Below, piece by piece: positions 18,097 through 26,078 of a stretch of DNA of 43,203 nucleotides. Below the pieces are notes generated by a model. That model saw nothing but the letters and a program-made list of their open reading frames with translations, searched no databases and was not told the DNA's origin. The stretch spans positions 1-43,203 of the forward strand of contig NZ_LHZQ01000196.1 in the NCBI RefSeq assembly GCF_001580915.1, read 5' to 3'. The translations under genes were made by a program, and so were the position numbers. Source of the DNA: Acetobacter tropicalis (GTDB lineage Bacteria; Pseudomonadota; Alphaproteobacteria; Acetobacterales; Acetobacteraceae). Each line of letters opens with the position of its first letter. The stretch's first letter is position 1.

Positions 18097-18545
18097 CAAT
18101 TGAAGCCTTCCTGCCCTGGACACGCTGGTTTCTGGCGTTTCACGTCATGTCTGTCATGGCGTGGATGGCGGGGATGTTCTATCTGCCTCGGTTGTTTGTG
18201 TATCATTGCCAGGTGCAGATTGGATCGGAAGAAAGTGCGCGGTTCAAGATCATGGAACGTAGACTTCTGCGGGCTATTATCAATCCTGCCATGATTTCAA
18301 GCCTGTTTTTTGGTGTTCTTCTTGTTCTGACTCCCGGAGCTGTCGATTGGCATGCGGGCTGGTGGCATTGCAAAATGGCTGCTTTATTAGGAATGTTTGC
18401 GTTTCACGGTTTTTGTGCGCGGTGGCGTAAGGATTTTGAAAAAGATCAGAACCAGCATCCTGAACGGTATTACCGCATTGCCAATGAAGTACCGACAGTG
18501 CTCATGATGATTATCGTAATCATGGTTATTGTCAGGCCATTCTAA
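18093..18545 (+). CDS. hemJ: Protoporphyrinogen oxidase HemJ
   Basis: A 150-residue, four-helix inner-membrane protein of the HemJ (UPF0093/CopD-like) family, which oxidises protoporphyrinogen IX to protoporphyrin IX in many bacteria lacking HemG or HemY. Likely functional residues are His in AFHVMSVMAWMAGMFYLPRLFVYH (H17, possible heme ligand) and Lys in WWHCKMAALLG (K94). The C-terminal segment RIANEVPTVLMMIIVI is typical. It overlaps the HAD gene by four bases (ATGA) and completes the hemE operon. A strong terminator follows, so transcription does not run on to a rho gene as it may in other alphaproteobacteria. Confidence 0.93.
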   Translation: MTIEAFLPWTRWFLAFHVMSVMAWMAGMFYLPRLFVYHCQVQIGSEESARFKIMERRLLRAIINPAMISSLFFGVLLVLTPGAVDWHAGWWHCKMAALLGMFAFHGFCARWRKDFEKDQNQHPERYYRIANEVPTVLMMIIVIMVIVRPF

Positions 18546-18587
18546 AACCCTGTTTTATTATAATATTCTTTTCAATAAAAATTTTGT

Positions 18588-18625
18588 ATCTTCCAGGTCA
18601 TTATCCGATCTGGAAGATGTTTTTT
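18588..18625 (+). terminator. Terminator of the hemE operon
   Basis: The stem ATCTTCCAG / CTGGAAGAT (18588-18596 with 18610-18618) is extended inward by three more pairs, one of them G-T, with a 7-base loop and followed by a T6 run. Confidence 0.9.
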
Positions 18626-18650
18626 AAAAACCACTTATATCAATTGAAGA

Positions 18651-19241
18651 TCAAATAAGATTCTGAGCCCGAAGCATGCCGAAGGCGGCAAGGCTGACCA
18701 TGCAAGTAATCTGGTTTTTACGGATCATTTCTTCAACCTCTTCCAGTAGAAGGGTGTGACATGTCATGTCCTGTTCCGTATCCTCCCTGTTTGTTGGGCC
18801 GGGGGTCAGATCCGTGGCTAGATAGACGTGCCCTTTCTGTGTGGAATATCCTGCGCCCTGATACACTTCTCCGGCGTGATGCATGGTACGTGCAATCAGA
18901 CCAGTTTCTTCCCGTAGTTCTCCTGCCGCAACATCTGCGGGGGAGGCATCCGGGCGGGATTCCCACATCCCCATGGGGAGTTCCCACATTCGTTTGCCAA
19001 TAGGGTAACGATACTGGTTAACCAGCGTAATTGTTGGTTTGCCATCGTCTGTGCGGCCCAACGGCAGGATCACAACAAATTGACCCCGTTCAACCACGCC
19101 ATATAGCCCGTCTTTCCCATTGGGGCGGCGGATAATGTCTTCCCTTACGCGGGTCCATGGGTTTTCATAAGCAATGCGGGATGAGAGGACGAGGTATCCG
19201 CCTGCATCGGGGGATGACGTGGTCATGACGCGTAGTTCCAT
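18651..19241 (-). CDS. Nudix hydrolase (ADP-ribose pyrophosphatase-like)
   Basis: A 196-residue Nudix protein. The Nudix box is in ELPMGMWESRPDASPADVAAG-ELREETGL (residues 87-115), with the metal-binding EExG core ELREETG (108-114). N-terminal beta strands (RVREDIIRRPNG, GVVERGQFVVILPL) and QYRYPIGKRMWELP resemble ADP-sugar pyrophosphatases, which cleave ADP-ribose or similar nucleotides. ATG 19241 has GGAAG immediately upstream; ATG 19226 is an alternative. It is convergent with the hemE operon across the terminator. Confidence 0.88.
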   Translation of the reverse strand: MELRVMTTSSPDAGGYLVLSSRIAYENPWTRVREDIIRRPNGKDGLYGVVERGQFVVILPLGRTDDGKPTITLVNQYRYPIGKRMWELPMGMWESRPDASPADVAAGELREETGLIARTMHHAGEVYQGAGYSTQKGHVYLATDLTPGPTNREDTEQDMTCHTLLLEEVEEMIRKNQITCMVSLAAFGMLRAQNLI

Positions 19242-19365
19242 CTTCCGGTATCGGGAAGATCATATTTAACAGAATTCTTTCTCAAAAAGCACTTCTCCGC
19301 GTTCTGGCATAAGCCGGGGGAGTGTGTGAAGAGACAGCAAAAGCGGATTGTTCAAGGGTTTTATC

Positions 19366-20583
19366 ATGTCTGTTACGCCAGTACGTTCGCCCTCCGTCCT
19401 GATGACTATTTTGGCGGTCGTGCTTTTTACGCTGCTTTGTTACACCGTTATTGGCCTGCAAATGGCTGTTGTGCCGTTGTTTGTGCGGGAGAAACTGGGT
19501 TTCAGTTCTGCCATGGCGGGTTTTGCTGTTTCTGTGCAGTATCTGGCCACGTTTGCCACACGCGCAGGAGCTGGCCGCAGGATTGATACCATTGGGCCCA
19601 AGAAAGTGGTGCAGGTTGGGCTTGCGGCGGGCGTAGTCTCCGGGGTGATGCTGGCTATAGCAGGGGTTTTGACCTCTCTTCCGGCCCTGGCTCTGCTTCT
19701 TGTAATTGTAGGCCGTATCATTCTGGGGTTTGCGGAAAGCTGGGTGGCTACAGCGGCCATTGTCTGGAATATTCGGCGCGTGGGTGTGGCGCGCACAGCT
19801 CAGGTCATTTCCTGGAACGGCATCTGCTCCTATGGCGGCATTGCGTTAGGAGCACCGGTTGCGACCCTTCTTTATCATGCTCCTTCCTTATCCGTTTTTG
19901 GAGGTTTTTGCGGGGTAGGGCTGCTTTCAGCAGCATTGATGGGGATAGGCTTACCGTTGGCGCATCGTCAGCCTGCCGTCACACCTTTGCCAGCAACCAA
20001 GCCGCATTCCTTTTTCCATATTCTCTCGCGTGTGATGCCCTATGGTCTGGCGCTTGCATCCGGGTCAATCGGCTTTGGGGCGATCTCCGCCTTGCTGGCA
20101 CTTTATTTTGCAGATCAGAACTGGAGCGGAGCGGCAATAGGCCTCTCTCTGTTCGGTTCAGTTTTTGTGTTGACCCGTTTTGTCTTTACATCCCAGATTG
20201 CAAAGCGCGGTGGCATGGCTGTGGCTTTTGTCTCTCTGTTAGTGGAGGCGCTGGGGCTTTCCGTTCTGGCGTGGGGCAATTCCCCCCTCTGGGCCAATGT
20301 GGGTGCGGCTCTTTCCGGGGCCGGGTTCTCGCTTCTGTTTCCTGCGTTGGGAGTTGGGGCGGTCGAACAGATCGGGCCTGAAAACAGAGGGGCTGCCATT
20401 GGTGCATTTTCTGTTTTTCTGGATATTGCCATTGGCATTTCCGGCCCTCTTCTGGGGCTGATTATACCGCTATGGGGGTATGGTGTGCTGTTTCAGATAA
20501 CTGCCCTTTGCTGCCTGTTGGGAATGATGCTGTGTGTGGTGGTGAAAGGCCGCCAGCAGCATCATACGGCTGGCGTTTCCTGA
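19366..20583 (+). CDS. MFS transporter (YhhS/YfcJ-like)
   Basis: A 405-residue major facilitator protein with about twelve transmembrane segments. The motif A loop is GRRIDTIGPKKVV rather than the classical GxLaDrxGrr; together with RIILGFAESWVATAAIVW it points to the YhhS/YfcJ group of exporters. The frame extends upstream to TTG 19348, but ATG 19366 has AAGGG nine bases upstream. Substrate unknown. The LOG-family gene follows 48 bases later in the same direction, so they may be co-transcribed. Confidence 0.85.
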   Translation: MSVTPVRSPSVLMTILAVVLFTLLCYTVIGLQMAVVPLFVREKLGFSSAMAGFAVSVQYLATFATRAGAGRRIDTIGPKKVVQVGLAAGVVSGVMLAIAGVLTSLPALALLLVIVGRIILGFAESWVATAAIVWNIRRVGVARTAQVISWNGICSYGGIALGAPVATLLYHAPSLSVFGGFCGVGLLSAALMGIGLPLAHRQPAVTPLPATKPHSFFHILSRVMPYGLALASGSIGFGAISALLALYFADQNWSGAAIGLSLFGSVFVLTRFVFTSQIAKRGGMAVAFVSLLVEALGLSVLAWGNSPLWANVGAALSGAGFSLLFPALGVGAVEQIGPENRGAAIGAFSVFLDIAIGISGPLLGLIIPLWGYGVLFQITALCCLLGMMLCVVVKGRQQHHTAGVS

Positions 20584-20631
20584 ACAGGCGTGAGACAGTA
20601 ACGCATCATCTTGCAAGAGGAGAAAAAGCCG

Positions 20632-21216
20632 ATGCCTGTAATGCTGAGTGCTGTTGCCGTGTTTTGTGGATCCCGGTTTGGAAATAATCCGCTTTATCGG
20701 CAGGCAGCTCAGGAGGCCGGGCAGGTGTTGGCGGAGCAGGGCGTCAGGCTGATATATGGCGGTGGCGCACATGGCCTGATGGGCGTGGTGGCAGACGCAG
20801 CGCTGACAGCCGGGGGCACTGTAACAGGTGTTATTCCGGATTTTCTGGAAACCCGTGAAAAAATGCATGAGGGCGTGGCAGAACTGATTGTGGTGGACTC
20901 CATGCATGCGCGCAAACAGATCATGTTCTCGCGTGCGGATGCCTTCTGGATCCTGCCGGGTGGATTTGGCACCTTTGATGAGATGATGGAAATTCTGACA
21001 TGGAAGCAGCTTGGCCAGCATGCAAAGCCGATTATTCTGGTGAATGTGGCGCATTGGGCTGATCATGTCATTGCCATGCTGGATGCTGCGGTGGCGCAGG
21101 GATTTGCCGAGCCGGTTTCCCGTGCCATGATTCAGACTGTGCCGGATATTGAGACCGCACTGGCTTTTTCTCAGCCGCAAGCAGCACAGCAGAAAGTACC
21201 CGCCGGGCAACTGTAA
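20632..21216 (+). CDS. LOG-family nucleotide phosphoribohydrolase (TIGR00730 type)
   Basis: A 194-residue LOG family protein with the Rossmann-like fold: FCGSRFG, IYGGGAHGLMG (GGG 43-45), the catalytic Arg in MHARKQIMF (R94) and the diagnostic PGGFGTFDE (109-117). LOG proteins hydrolyse the N-glycosidic bond of (cytokinin) nucleoside 5'-monophosphates, or purine nucleotides in bacteria. They are sometimes misnamed lysine decarboxylases because of the PGGxGTxxE motif. The strong Shine-Dalgarno AAGAGGAG (20615-20622) fixes ATG 20632. Confidence 0.93.
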   Translation: MPVMLSAVAVFCGSRFGNNPLYRQAAQEAGQVLAEQGVRLIYGGGAHGLMGVVADAALTAGGTVTGVIPDFLETREKMHEGVAELIVVDSMHARKQIMFSRADAFWILPGGFGTFDEMMEILTWKQLGQHAKPIILVNVAHWADHVIAMLDAAVAQGFAEPVSRAMIQTVPDIETALAFSQPQAAQQKVPAGQL

Positions 21217-21229
21217 GACGCGATAAAGG

Positions 21230-21261
21230 GAGCAGAAATGCGTTTCCCTGCGTTTCTGCTC
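21230..21261 (+). terminator. Hairpin terminator after the LOG gene
   Basis: The stem GAGCAGAAATGCG / TGCGTTTCTGCTC pairs over 13 positions, two of them G-T, with a 6-base loop. The T-run is short (CTTGC), so termination may be partial. The tRNA-Pro -35 element starts immediately after it. Confidence 0.6.
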
Positions 21262-21290
21262 TTGCTAAAGTGGCACGAGAGCGGTATAGC
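21262..21290 (+). promoter_or_regulatory. Promoter of tRNA-Pro
   Basis: TTGCTA at 21262-21267, a 17-base spacer, then TATAGC at 21285-21290, 14 bases before the mature tRNA. Spacing and placement match a strong sigma-70-type tRNA promoter. Confidence 0.7.
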
Positions 21291-21304
21291 CCCGTGCAGG
21301 TCAT

Positions 21305-21381
21305 CGGAGTGTAGCTCAGCCTGGTAGAGCACTGTGTTCGGGACGCAGGGGCCGGAGGTTCGAATCCTCTCACTCCGACCA
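21305..21381 (+). tRNA. tRNA-Pro(CGG)
   Basis: A 77-base cloverleaf with encoded CCA (21379-21381). The acceptor stem CGGAGTG pairs with CACTCCG; the anticodon arm CTGTG-TTCGGGA-CGCAG gives anticodon CGG; the T-loop is GGTTCGAATCC. An AT-only hairpin (TTTTTC-loop-GAAAAA) follows. Confidence 0.97.
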
Positions 21382-22049
21382 GACTTTTTCCCTGAAAAAT
21401 AATAAATGCCGGTGCAGTCATTTGTAGGGGCATAGGCCGCAATAGTTTCGACATATTGCATGTCCATAGAATGCATTTGGATGTTCTGTGGGTTTTTTGT
21501 CAGCGGCTGTTTCGAGTGTCAGCGGTATTGAGAACTGATAGTCCTTTTTAATCCCGAATGCCTTTGCCGCCTTTGTCTTCTTACGTTTTAACGGCGTTTA
21601 AAAGGCAGGATCTTTGTGCTCCCAGAACACTGTAGCGTGATGGTAAGACCGCTTTTTCAGCCCTAAAATCTTTTGGCTTCCATCGGCTTCCAGTCATTTG
21701 AAAGAGCATTCAAAACGCTACCAGATCAGTCTGGTGAAGGGTTTGGCGGCTGGCTGAAGGTAGCTTTGTCATGCTGGTTCTGTATCGGTTTTCCCCCTGT
21801 CTTTGTGGCTTAAACCTCATGTTTTGGGCCGTTTCTTTCATGTTCTTATCTTTATACGCCATCAGATTGCCGTATAGCCGTAGGTAAGATGAACGTTTAC
21901 TGCGGATAGCGTTATTATTCCATGCTGTAAGACTGGATGGGGATGGAAACGCAGTGTCAAAAGCCCCATCTTTTTATAAGGAACCACTGGCTCGGTTGGA
22001 CAAACTGACGTCAGGTGGAATTGGATATCGACCCTGCGGGGGGAGGATC
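21382..22049. other. Gene-free stretch after tRNA-Pro
   Basis: These 668 bases contain no credible coding sequence on either strand. I translated parts by eye looking for transposase or phage remnants and recognised none. The first 30 bases hold the tRNA-Pro hairpin. Near 21586-21603 there is an imperfect inverted repeat (TTTTAAC / GTTTAAAA). The last part must carry the promoter and leader of the glycine-rich protein gene. Long spacing after a tRNA could mark decayed integrated DNA, but nothing here proves it. Confidence 0.5.
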
Positions 22050-22826
22050 ATGAAAAAACAAGCATCATTCAAATATAGCTTGGCGGTTTGCCTCTCTCTG
22101 GCAATCGGACTGGCTCCTGTGGCGCAGGCTCTGGCGCATCCGGGTGGTGGGCCGGGAGGCGGCGGTTTTCATGGTGGCGGCCCCGGCGGCGGTGGATTCC
22201 GCGGCGGCGGGGGAGGCTTTCGTGGTGGTGGTATGGGGCCAGGCGGTGGCTTTAGAGGCGGCGGGTTTGGCGGTGGCGGCTTTCGCCCCGGTGGTCCCGG
22301 CTTTGGCGGGCCTGGGGGGAGAGGCTTTAGGCCTGGAGGCCCGGGTTTTGGAGGCCCCGGAGGAAGAGGATTCTACCGGGGTGGTATGGGCTGGCGTGGT
22401 GGCCGCGGTGGCTGGGGCGGCGGTTGGGGCAGAGGTCCTGGCTGGGGTTACGGCGGATGGGGATATCCCTATTACAGTTGGGGGTGGGGTGGATATCCAG
22501 GTTGGGGCTGGGGAGCTGGCCCCTATGGCGGCTGGGGATGGGGTTGGGGCGCTCCGTTCGTCTTCGGTTCCGTTCTTGGCTTGGCTGTAGGAAGTGCCGT
22601 AGCGTCTTCTTATGATGGATACGAAAACCAGAATATCTACGCCCCTCAAAGCTATTACTATGGAGGCGCGTCTTCTCAGCCGGTGGGAGATCCAGCGTAT
22701 TCATCCTATCAGCAGCCTGTTTATTCCGGTGCTGCGCCCCAGACTGTCTCTCAGCCTTCTGATGTCGTGCGTTGTAGTGCTGGGCGTTTCTTTAATTCCC
22801 TGACGGAAAGCTGCGATAAACGCTGA
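22050..22826 (+). CDS. Secreted glycine-rich protein
   Basis: A 258-residue protein with a signal peptide (residues 1-29, cleaved after ALA) followed by about 150 residues that are mostly Gly, with Phe, Arg, Pro, then Trp and Tyr. The first part repeats GGGFRGGG-like units and a 17-residue module (GFRPGGPGFGGPGGRGF) twice in tandem; the second is WGWG-rich. A short hydrophobic segment (FVFGSVLGLAVGSAVA) is followed by a Tyr/Gln/Ser-rich tail ending with two cysteines (RCSAGRFFNSLTESCDKR). The GGGAGG ribosome site before ATG 22050 fixes the start. Length and composition suggest a surface or matrix protein; function is unknown. Confidence 0.8.
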   Translation: MKKQASFKYSLAVCLSLAIGLAPVAQALAHPGGGPGGGGFHGGGPGGGGFRGGGGGFRGGGMGPGGGFRGGGFGGGGFRPGGPGFGGPGGRGFRPGGPGFGGPGGRGFYRGGMGWRGGRGGWGGGWGRGPGWGYGGWGYPYYSWGWGGYPGWGWGAGPYGGWGWGWGAPFVFGSVLGLAVGSAVASSYDGYENQNIYAPQSYYYGGASSQPVGDPAYSSYQQPVYSGAAPQTVSQPSDVVRCSAGRFFNSLTESCDKR

Positions 22827-22870
22827 CTTCTTCATCAGGTTTCTGGTTTCAAGATATTACAGCAGCAAGG

Positions 22871-22905
22871 AAGGAGGAAAGGGGCAGCCCTTTTCTCCTT
22901 TCTGT
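22871..22905 (+). terminator. Hairpin terminator after the glycine-rich gene
   Basis: The stem AAGGAGGAAAGGG / CCCTTTTCTCCTT has 13 pairs, one of them G-T, and a 4-base loop, followed by a moderately T-rich tail. Confidence 0.6.
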
Positions 22906-22981
22906 ATTTATGGGCTGTAAAAAAACTGGGTTAGGGTTAGGGCTTGATAAGAAAAAGCTGATTTTCAGAAAGGGGATAAGT

Positions 22982-25069
22982 GTGGCGGTGTTCAGGTTTT
23001 TACGGGATTATCTGGCCTCCTGTGGCGGTATTGGATACCAGCGGCTCAGCCTTTCAAGCGGCCTTCTTGCTGTCGCCCTTCCCATTTGGGCCGCTCACGC
23101 AGCGGAACCGGATGCCCGTGAGATATTCGCGCCTTTGGCCTACCCACAGCCCGTAAACGTCTATCATTCCAGCAGCGGTGCGCCAGGACCTCAATCCTGG
23201 AAAAACCGCGCTGATTACGACATTCATGTCCAGATTGATCCTGCCACACATGTGCTCTCTGGCAGTGAAACACTCACCTATACCAATAACAGTCCGGATG
23301 CGTTGTCCTCTCTGTGGGTGCAACTTGACCAGAATTTGTATGCTCTGGGGGCACGGGCCTCCTTTGCCACGCCACGGTGGCTGCGTCAGCATACAGATGG
23401 GGTGGTGATTGATACGGTGGTTGTGCAGGATAATGGGCAGGAAACTCCTGTTTCACCCCTTGTCTCTGATACCCGTATGCAGGTGCCTCTGGCACGGGTT
23501 CTCACTGCAAATGGGGGGAAACTCATTCTTAAAATTTCGTGGCATTATCCTATCCCTGCTGAATGGGGTGGCCGTACGGCGTACAGTCAGGACCGGGATG
23601 GGGAGGTTTACGAGATTGCCCAGTTCTATCCCCGGATGGCTGTTTATGATGATGTCAGAGGTTGGGATACGGCCCCTTATCTGGGGCAGGAATTCTATCT
23701 GGAGTACGGTGATATTGATTACAGTGTTACCGTGCCCAAGGGGTTTCTGGTGGTTGGCAGCGGTGCGTTGACAAATCCGGAGGATGTACTGACAGCACAG
23801 GAACGCAGTCGTCTGGCTGATGCCGCCAAAAGTGAAACACGTGTGTTGATCCGCACGGAAGCGGATGTGAAGGCACTGGTTGAGCAGGTGCAGCAGGGGA
23901 CGCAAACATGGCGCTTCCACATGAGCAACACACGGGACGTGGCGTTTGTGGCCTCTCCAGCCCTCTTATGGGATGCCGCAAAGCTGGATCTACCACCGTT
24001 GGAAGGGGCTGATACCAAGAGCCCGCTTCCACGTTTGGCAATGTCCGTCTATCCGGCAGAAGCCGCTGGAGAGAAGAAGTGGGATCGGTCCACAGACTAC
24101 GTCAAACACGCGATCGAGTATTTTTCAGGAAAGTGGTACCCTTATCCATGGCCTAATGCTGTGAATGTGGGTGGGCATGGTGCGGCCATGGAATATCCCG
24201 GCATTGTCTTTGATGGAAAAGAGGATGCAGGCGCACAACTGTTCTGGGTGACCACCCATGAACTCGGGCATGGGTGGTTTCCCATGATTGTGGGCTCCAA
24301 TGAACGTCGTCACGCCTTTATGGATGAAGGCTTCAACACGTTTATTGATATGTATGCGTCAGAACATTTTAATCATGGGGAGTTTGCCCCCAAACATGAT
24401 GTGGAATTTGCCCCACAGACTGGCCAGCCGGCGGACGATATCGTCCCTGTGCTGAAAGATGAAGGTGCGCCGGCACTGATGACTGCGGCAGACCTTGTGC
24501 CAGAAAAATATAGGCATCCGGTAACATATTTTAAGGGTGCTTACGGACTGCAATTGTTGAGAGAAGAAATATTAGGGCCCCAGCGTTTTGACCGCGCTTT
24601 CAGGCGTTACATTGCTCTCTGGGCGTTCAGACATCCCACACCGTCAGATTTTTTCCGGATGATGGAAAGTGAAGGAGGAGAAGACCTCTCCTGGTTCTGG
24701 CGCGGATGGTATTTTAAAAACTGGGGGCCTGATTATGCACTGCGGTCGGTGTCTTATGTGAACGGTAACCCCTCTCAAGGGGCATTGGTGCATGTAAAAA
24801 ACAAGGGATGGCTACCTCTGCCCGTCGTGCTTGCTGTTACCTGGATGGATGGAAGCTCAGCGCGAGTGCTGATTCCAACGGAAACATGGTACCAGACGAA
24901 CGATGTTACACTGCAAATTCCCGGCAAGCAGGCAATCCGTTCAGCCGTGCTAGACCCTGACCATAAAATTCCCGATCTCGATCGGGGTGATAATGCGTTT
25001 GTTGTCAAAACAGATGTTTTTCACAAAGATACAGCATCCAATACGACTACGCGTATAACATCACCCTAA
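22982..25069 (+). CDS. Secreted M1-family metallopeptidase
   Basis: A 695-residue zinc peptidase of the M1 (aminopeptidase N-like) superfamily. The zinc site HEXXH-X18-E is complete: H426-E427-L428-G429-H430 and E449 in FMDEGFNTFID. The exopeptidase loop usually reading GAMEN is AAMEY here. After a signal peptide (SGLLAVALPIWAAHA) comes the N-terminal beta domain with YDIHVQIDPATHVLSGSETLTY. I place the start at GTG 22982, with AAGGGG six bases upstream, rather than ATG 22910, which would add 24 unusual residues and spoil the signal peptide. A strong terminator follows. Confidence 0.85.
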   Translation: MAVFRFLRDYLASCGGIGYQRLSLSSGLLAVALPIWAAHAAEPDAREIFAPLAYPQPVNVYHSSSGAPGPQSWKNRADYDIHVQIDPATHVLSGSETLTYTNNSPDALSSLWVQLDQNLYALGARASFATPRWLRQHTDGVVIDTVVVQDNGQETPVSPLVSDTRMQVPLARVLTANGGKLILKISWHYPIPAEWGGRTAYSQDRDGEVYEIAQFYPRMAVYDDVRGWDTAPYLGQEFYLEYGDIDYSVTVPKGFLVVGSGALTNPEDVLTAQERSRLADAAKSETRVLIRTEADVKALVEQVQQGTQTWRFHMSNTRDVAFVASPALLWDAAKLDLPPLEGADTKSPLPRLAMSVYPAEAAGEKKWDRSTDYVKHAIEYFSGKWYPYPWPNAVNVGGHGAAMEYPGIVFDGKEDAGAQLFWVTTHELGHGWFPMIVGSNERRHAFMDEGFNTFIDMYASEHFNHGEFAPKHDVEFAPQTGQPADDIVPVLKDEGAPALMTAADLVPEKYRHPVTYFKGAYGLQLLREEILGPQRFDRAFRRYIALWAFRHPTPSDFFRMMESEGGEDLSWFWRGWYFKNWGPDYALRSVSYVNGNPSQGALVHVKNKGWLPLPVVLAVTWMDGSSARVLIPTETWYQTNDVTLQIPGKQAIRSAVLDPDHKIPDLDRGDNAFVVKTDVFHKDTASNTTTRITSP

Positions 25070-25102
25070 GGTGCAGCACTGAGGCTTGTATTTCGGTAAA
25101 AG

Positions 25103-25142
25103 AAGGCCGCAGCGCTGTTTTCGGGCGCTCCGGCCTTTTTTG
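25103..25142 (+). terminator. Terminator of the M1 peptidase gene
   Basis: The stem AAGGCCG-C-AGCGC / GCGCT-C-CGGCCTT has a single C-C mismatch and a 9-base loop, followed by a T-run. The leftward ogt gene ends 14 bases beyond. Confidence 0.9.
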
Positions 25143-25155
25143 TTTGGGGACTGCG

Positions 25156-25605
25156 TTAAAGGGCTTCTTCCAAGTTTAGAAGCCAGCGTTTGTCATCCAG
25201 TCCCCCATCTCCAGAATAACCACCCAGCCCCCGTTGGGCGACAACACGATGGCATGGGATCAGGATGGGAATAGGGTTACGCCCTACAGCCTGACCAACG
25301 GAGCGCGGGCTACCGCCCACCTGTTTAGCCAGAGCCTGATAAGTAGTGACCTTACCCACGGGAATAGCGCACAAGGCAGCCCATATTTTCTTTTGATAAG
25401 GGGTACCAAAAGGATCTAGTGGGAAGGGGAAAGCTCCCATGGTTTTGGGTTCATCAAACCATTTGTCCAGCCAGTCTCGCGCTTCACATAGTAAAGGCGT
25501 TTCTGTTTGGTCCCGACCCCAGCCCCAGTCCAGGGAGATAATTTTTCCGTCTTCTTCTGAAAGAGTAAGCGGACCAAGCGGAGAGTGCAGAGAAAGCTGA
25601 GGCAT
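25156..25605 (-). CDS. ogt: Methylated-DNA--protein-cysteine methyltransferase
   Basis: A 149-residue suicide repair protein that takes the methyl group from O6-methylguanine onto its active-site Cys in IPCHRV. The helix-turn-helix region (TPYQKKIWAALCAIPVGKVTTYQALA), the Arg finger region (GSPRSVGQAVGRNP) and the C-terminal GLGGYSGDGGLDDKRWLLNLE segment are all present. I prefer ATG 25605 (AAGG eight bases upstream) to ATG 25620. It is divergent from trmE. Confidence 0.94.
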   Translation of the reverse strand: MPQLSLHSPLGPLTLSEEDGKIISLDWGWGRDQTETPLLCEARDWLDKWFDEPKTMGAFPFPLDPFGTPYQKKIWAALCAIPVGKVTTYQALAKQVGGSPRSVGQAVGRNPIPILIPCHRVVAQRGLGGYSGDGGLDDKRWLLNLEEAL

Positions 25606-26078
25606 AAAAGGAACCTTCATAGGGTAGGGCTTCAGAACAGAATGAACTCATTATACAGACACATGACGGTGCGGTCTTTAAAAGTACATATCCTCTTGAA
25701 GCGGCTTTATGCCGGTAGATTTTCTTAGATACCTACCCCTTTGAATGACCCAATAAGCTCCTGAATAGGAGGATTTTCTCATATGAGAGCATCGGGCGCA
25801 TTTGCTAAAGGGGCTTTTCTGTTTTCTCCATTTTTTTTCCGTTTTTGGGGCGTCCTTTGCAGGACATGGGTTTTGAGGCTTCTCTTTGGGATATGAGAGC
25901 CTCATGTTTTAGGGGTGGTTTTCTATTTGGGGCTACGCGGGAACAGGAAACTGTTTTAGAAAGCCTCAACCAACAAACAGATACACGTTTTTTCTTCATT
26001 AGAGCACAAAGGAGACGTTCTGTTTGGTGTCGGCTCATTGCCTTCTATCATGAGCCGGAAAGAGACGCTTCAGAAAGT
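25606..26078. other. Divergent ogt / trmE intergenic region
   Basis: These 473 bases separate divergent ogt and trmE. They contain a small ORF with a strong ribosome site (25783-25896), a perfect 12-bp palindrome TCTCATATGAGA (25777-25788), and a direct repeat ATATGAGAGC at 25781-25790 and 25891-25900. A 9-bp stem with one bulge, GAGGCTTCTC / GAGAGCCTC, lies at 25875-25903. Promoters of both genes must be here, but I cannot place them confidently. Confidence 0.5.
25783..25896 (+). CDS. Possible small hydrophobic peptide upstream of trmE
   Basis: A 37-codon ORF ([16 protein letters not shown]..., ending RLLFGI) preceded by a consensus AGGAGG (25767-25772) ten bases from its ATG. The product is Phe/Leu/Trp-rich with scattered Arg and Lys, like small membrane peptides. 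The start codon lies within a 12-bp palindrome, and the stop overlaps the right copy of ATATGAGAGC. Support is only the ribosome site and composition; it may be a leader peptide or chance. Confidence 0.35.
   Translation: MRASGAFAKGAFLFSPFFFRFWGVLCRTWVLRLLFGI

Noticed and set aside
21068-21476. Two leftward frames opposite tRNA-Pro (GVRGFEPPAPASR-type peptides)
   Set aside because: Such peptides are the well-known false translation of the reverse strand of tRNA genes.
22140-22560. Repetitive G-rich DNA as a possible CRISPR or satellite array
   Set aside because: The repeats follow codons of a glycine-rich protein with a signal peptide and ribosome site; no spacer structure.
22930-22943. GGGTTAGGGTTAGGG, like a vertebrate telomere repeat
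   Set aside because: Only about two units, in the leader of the M1 peptidase gene; most likely chance.
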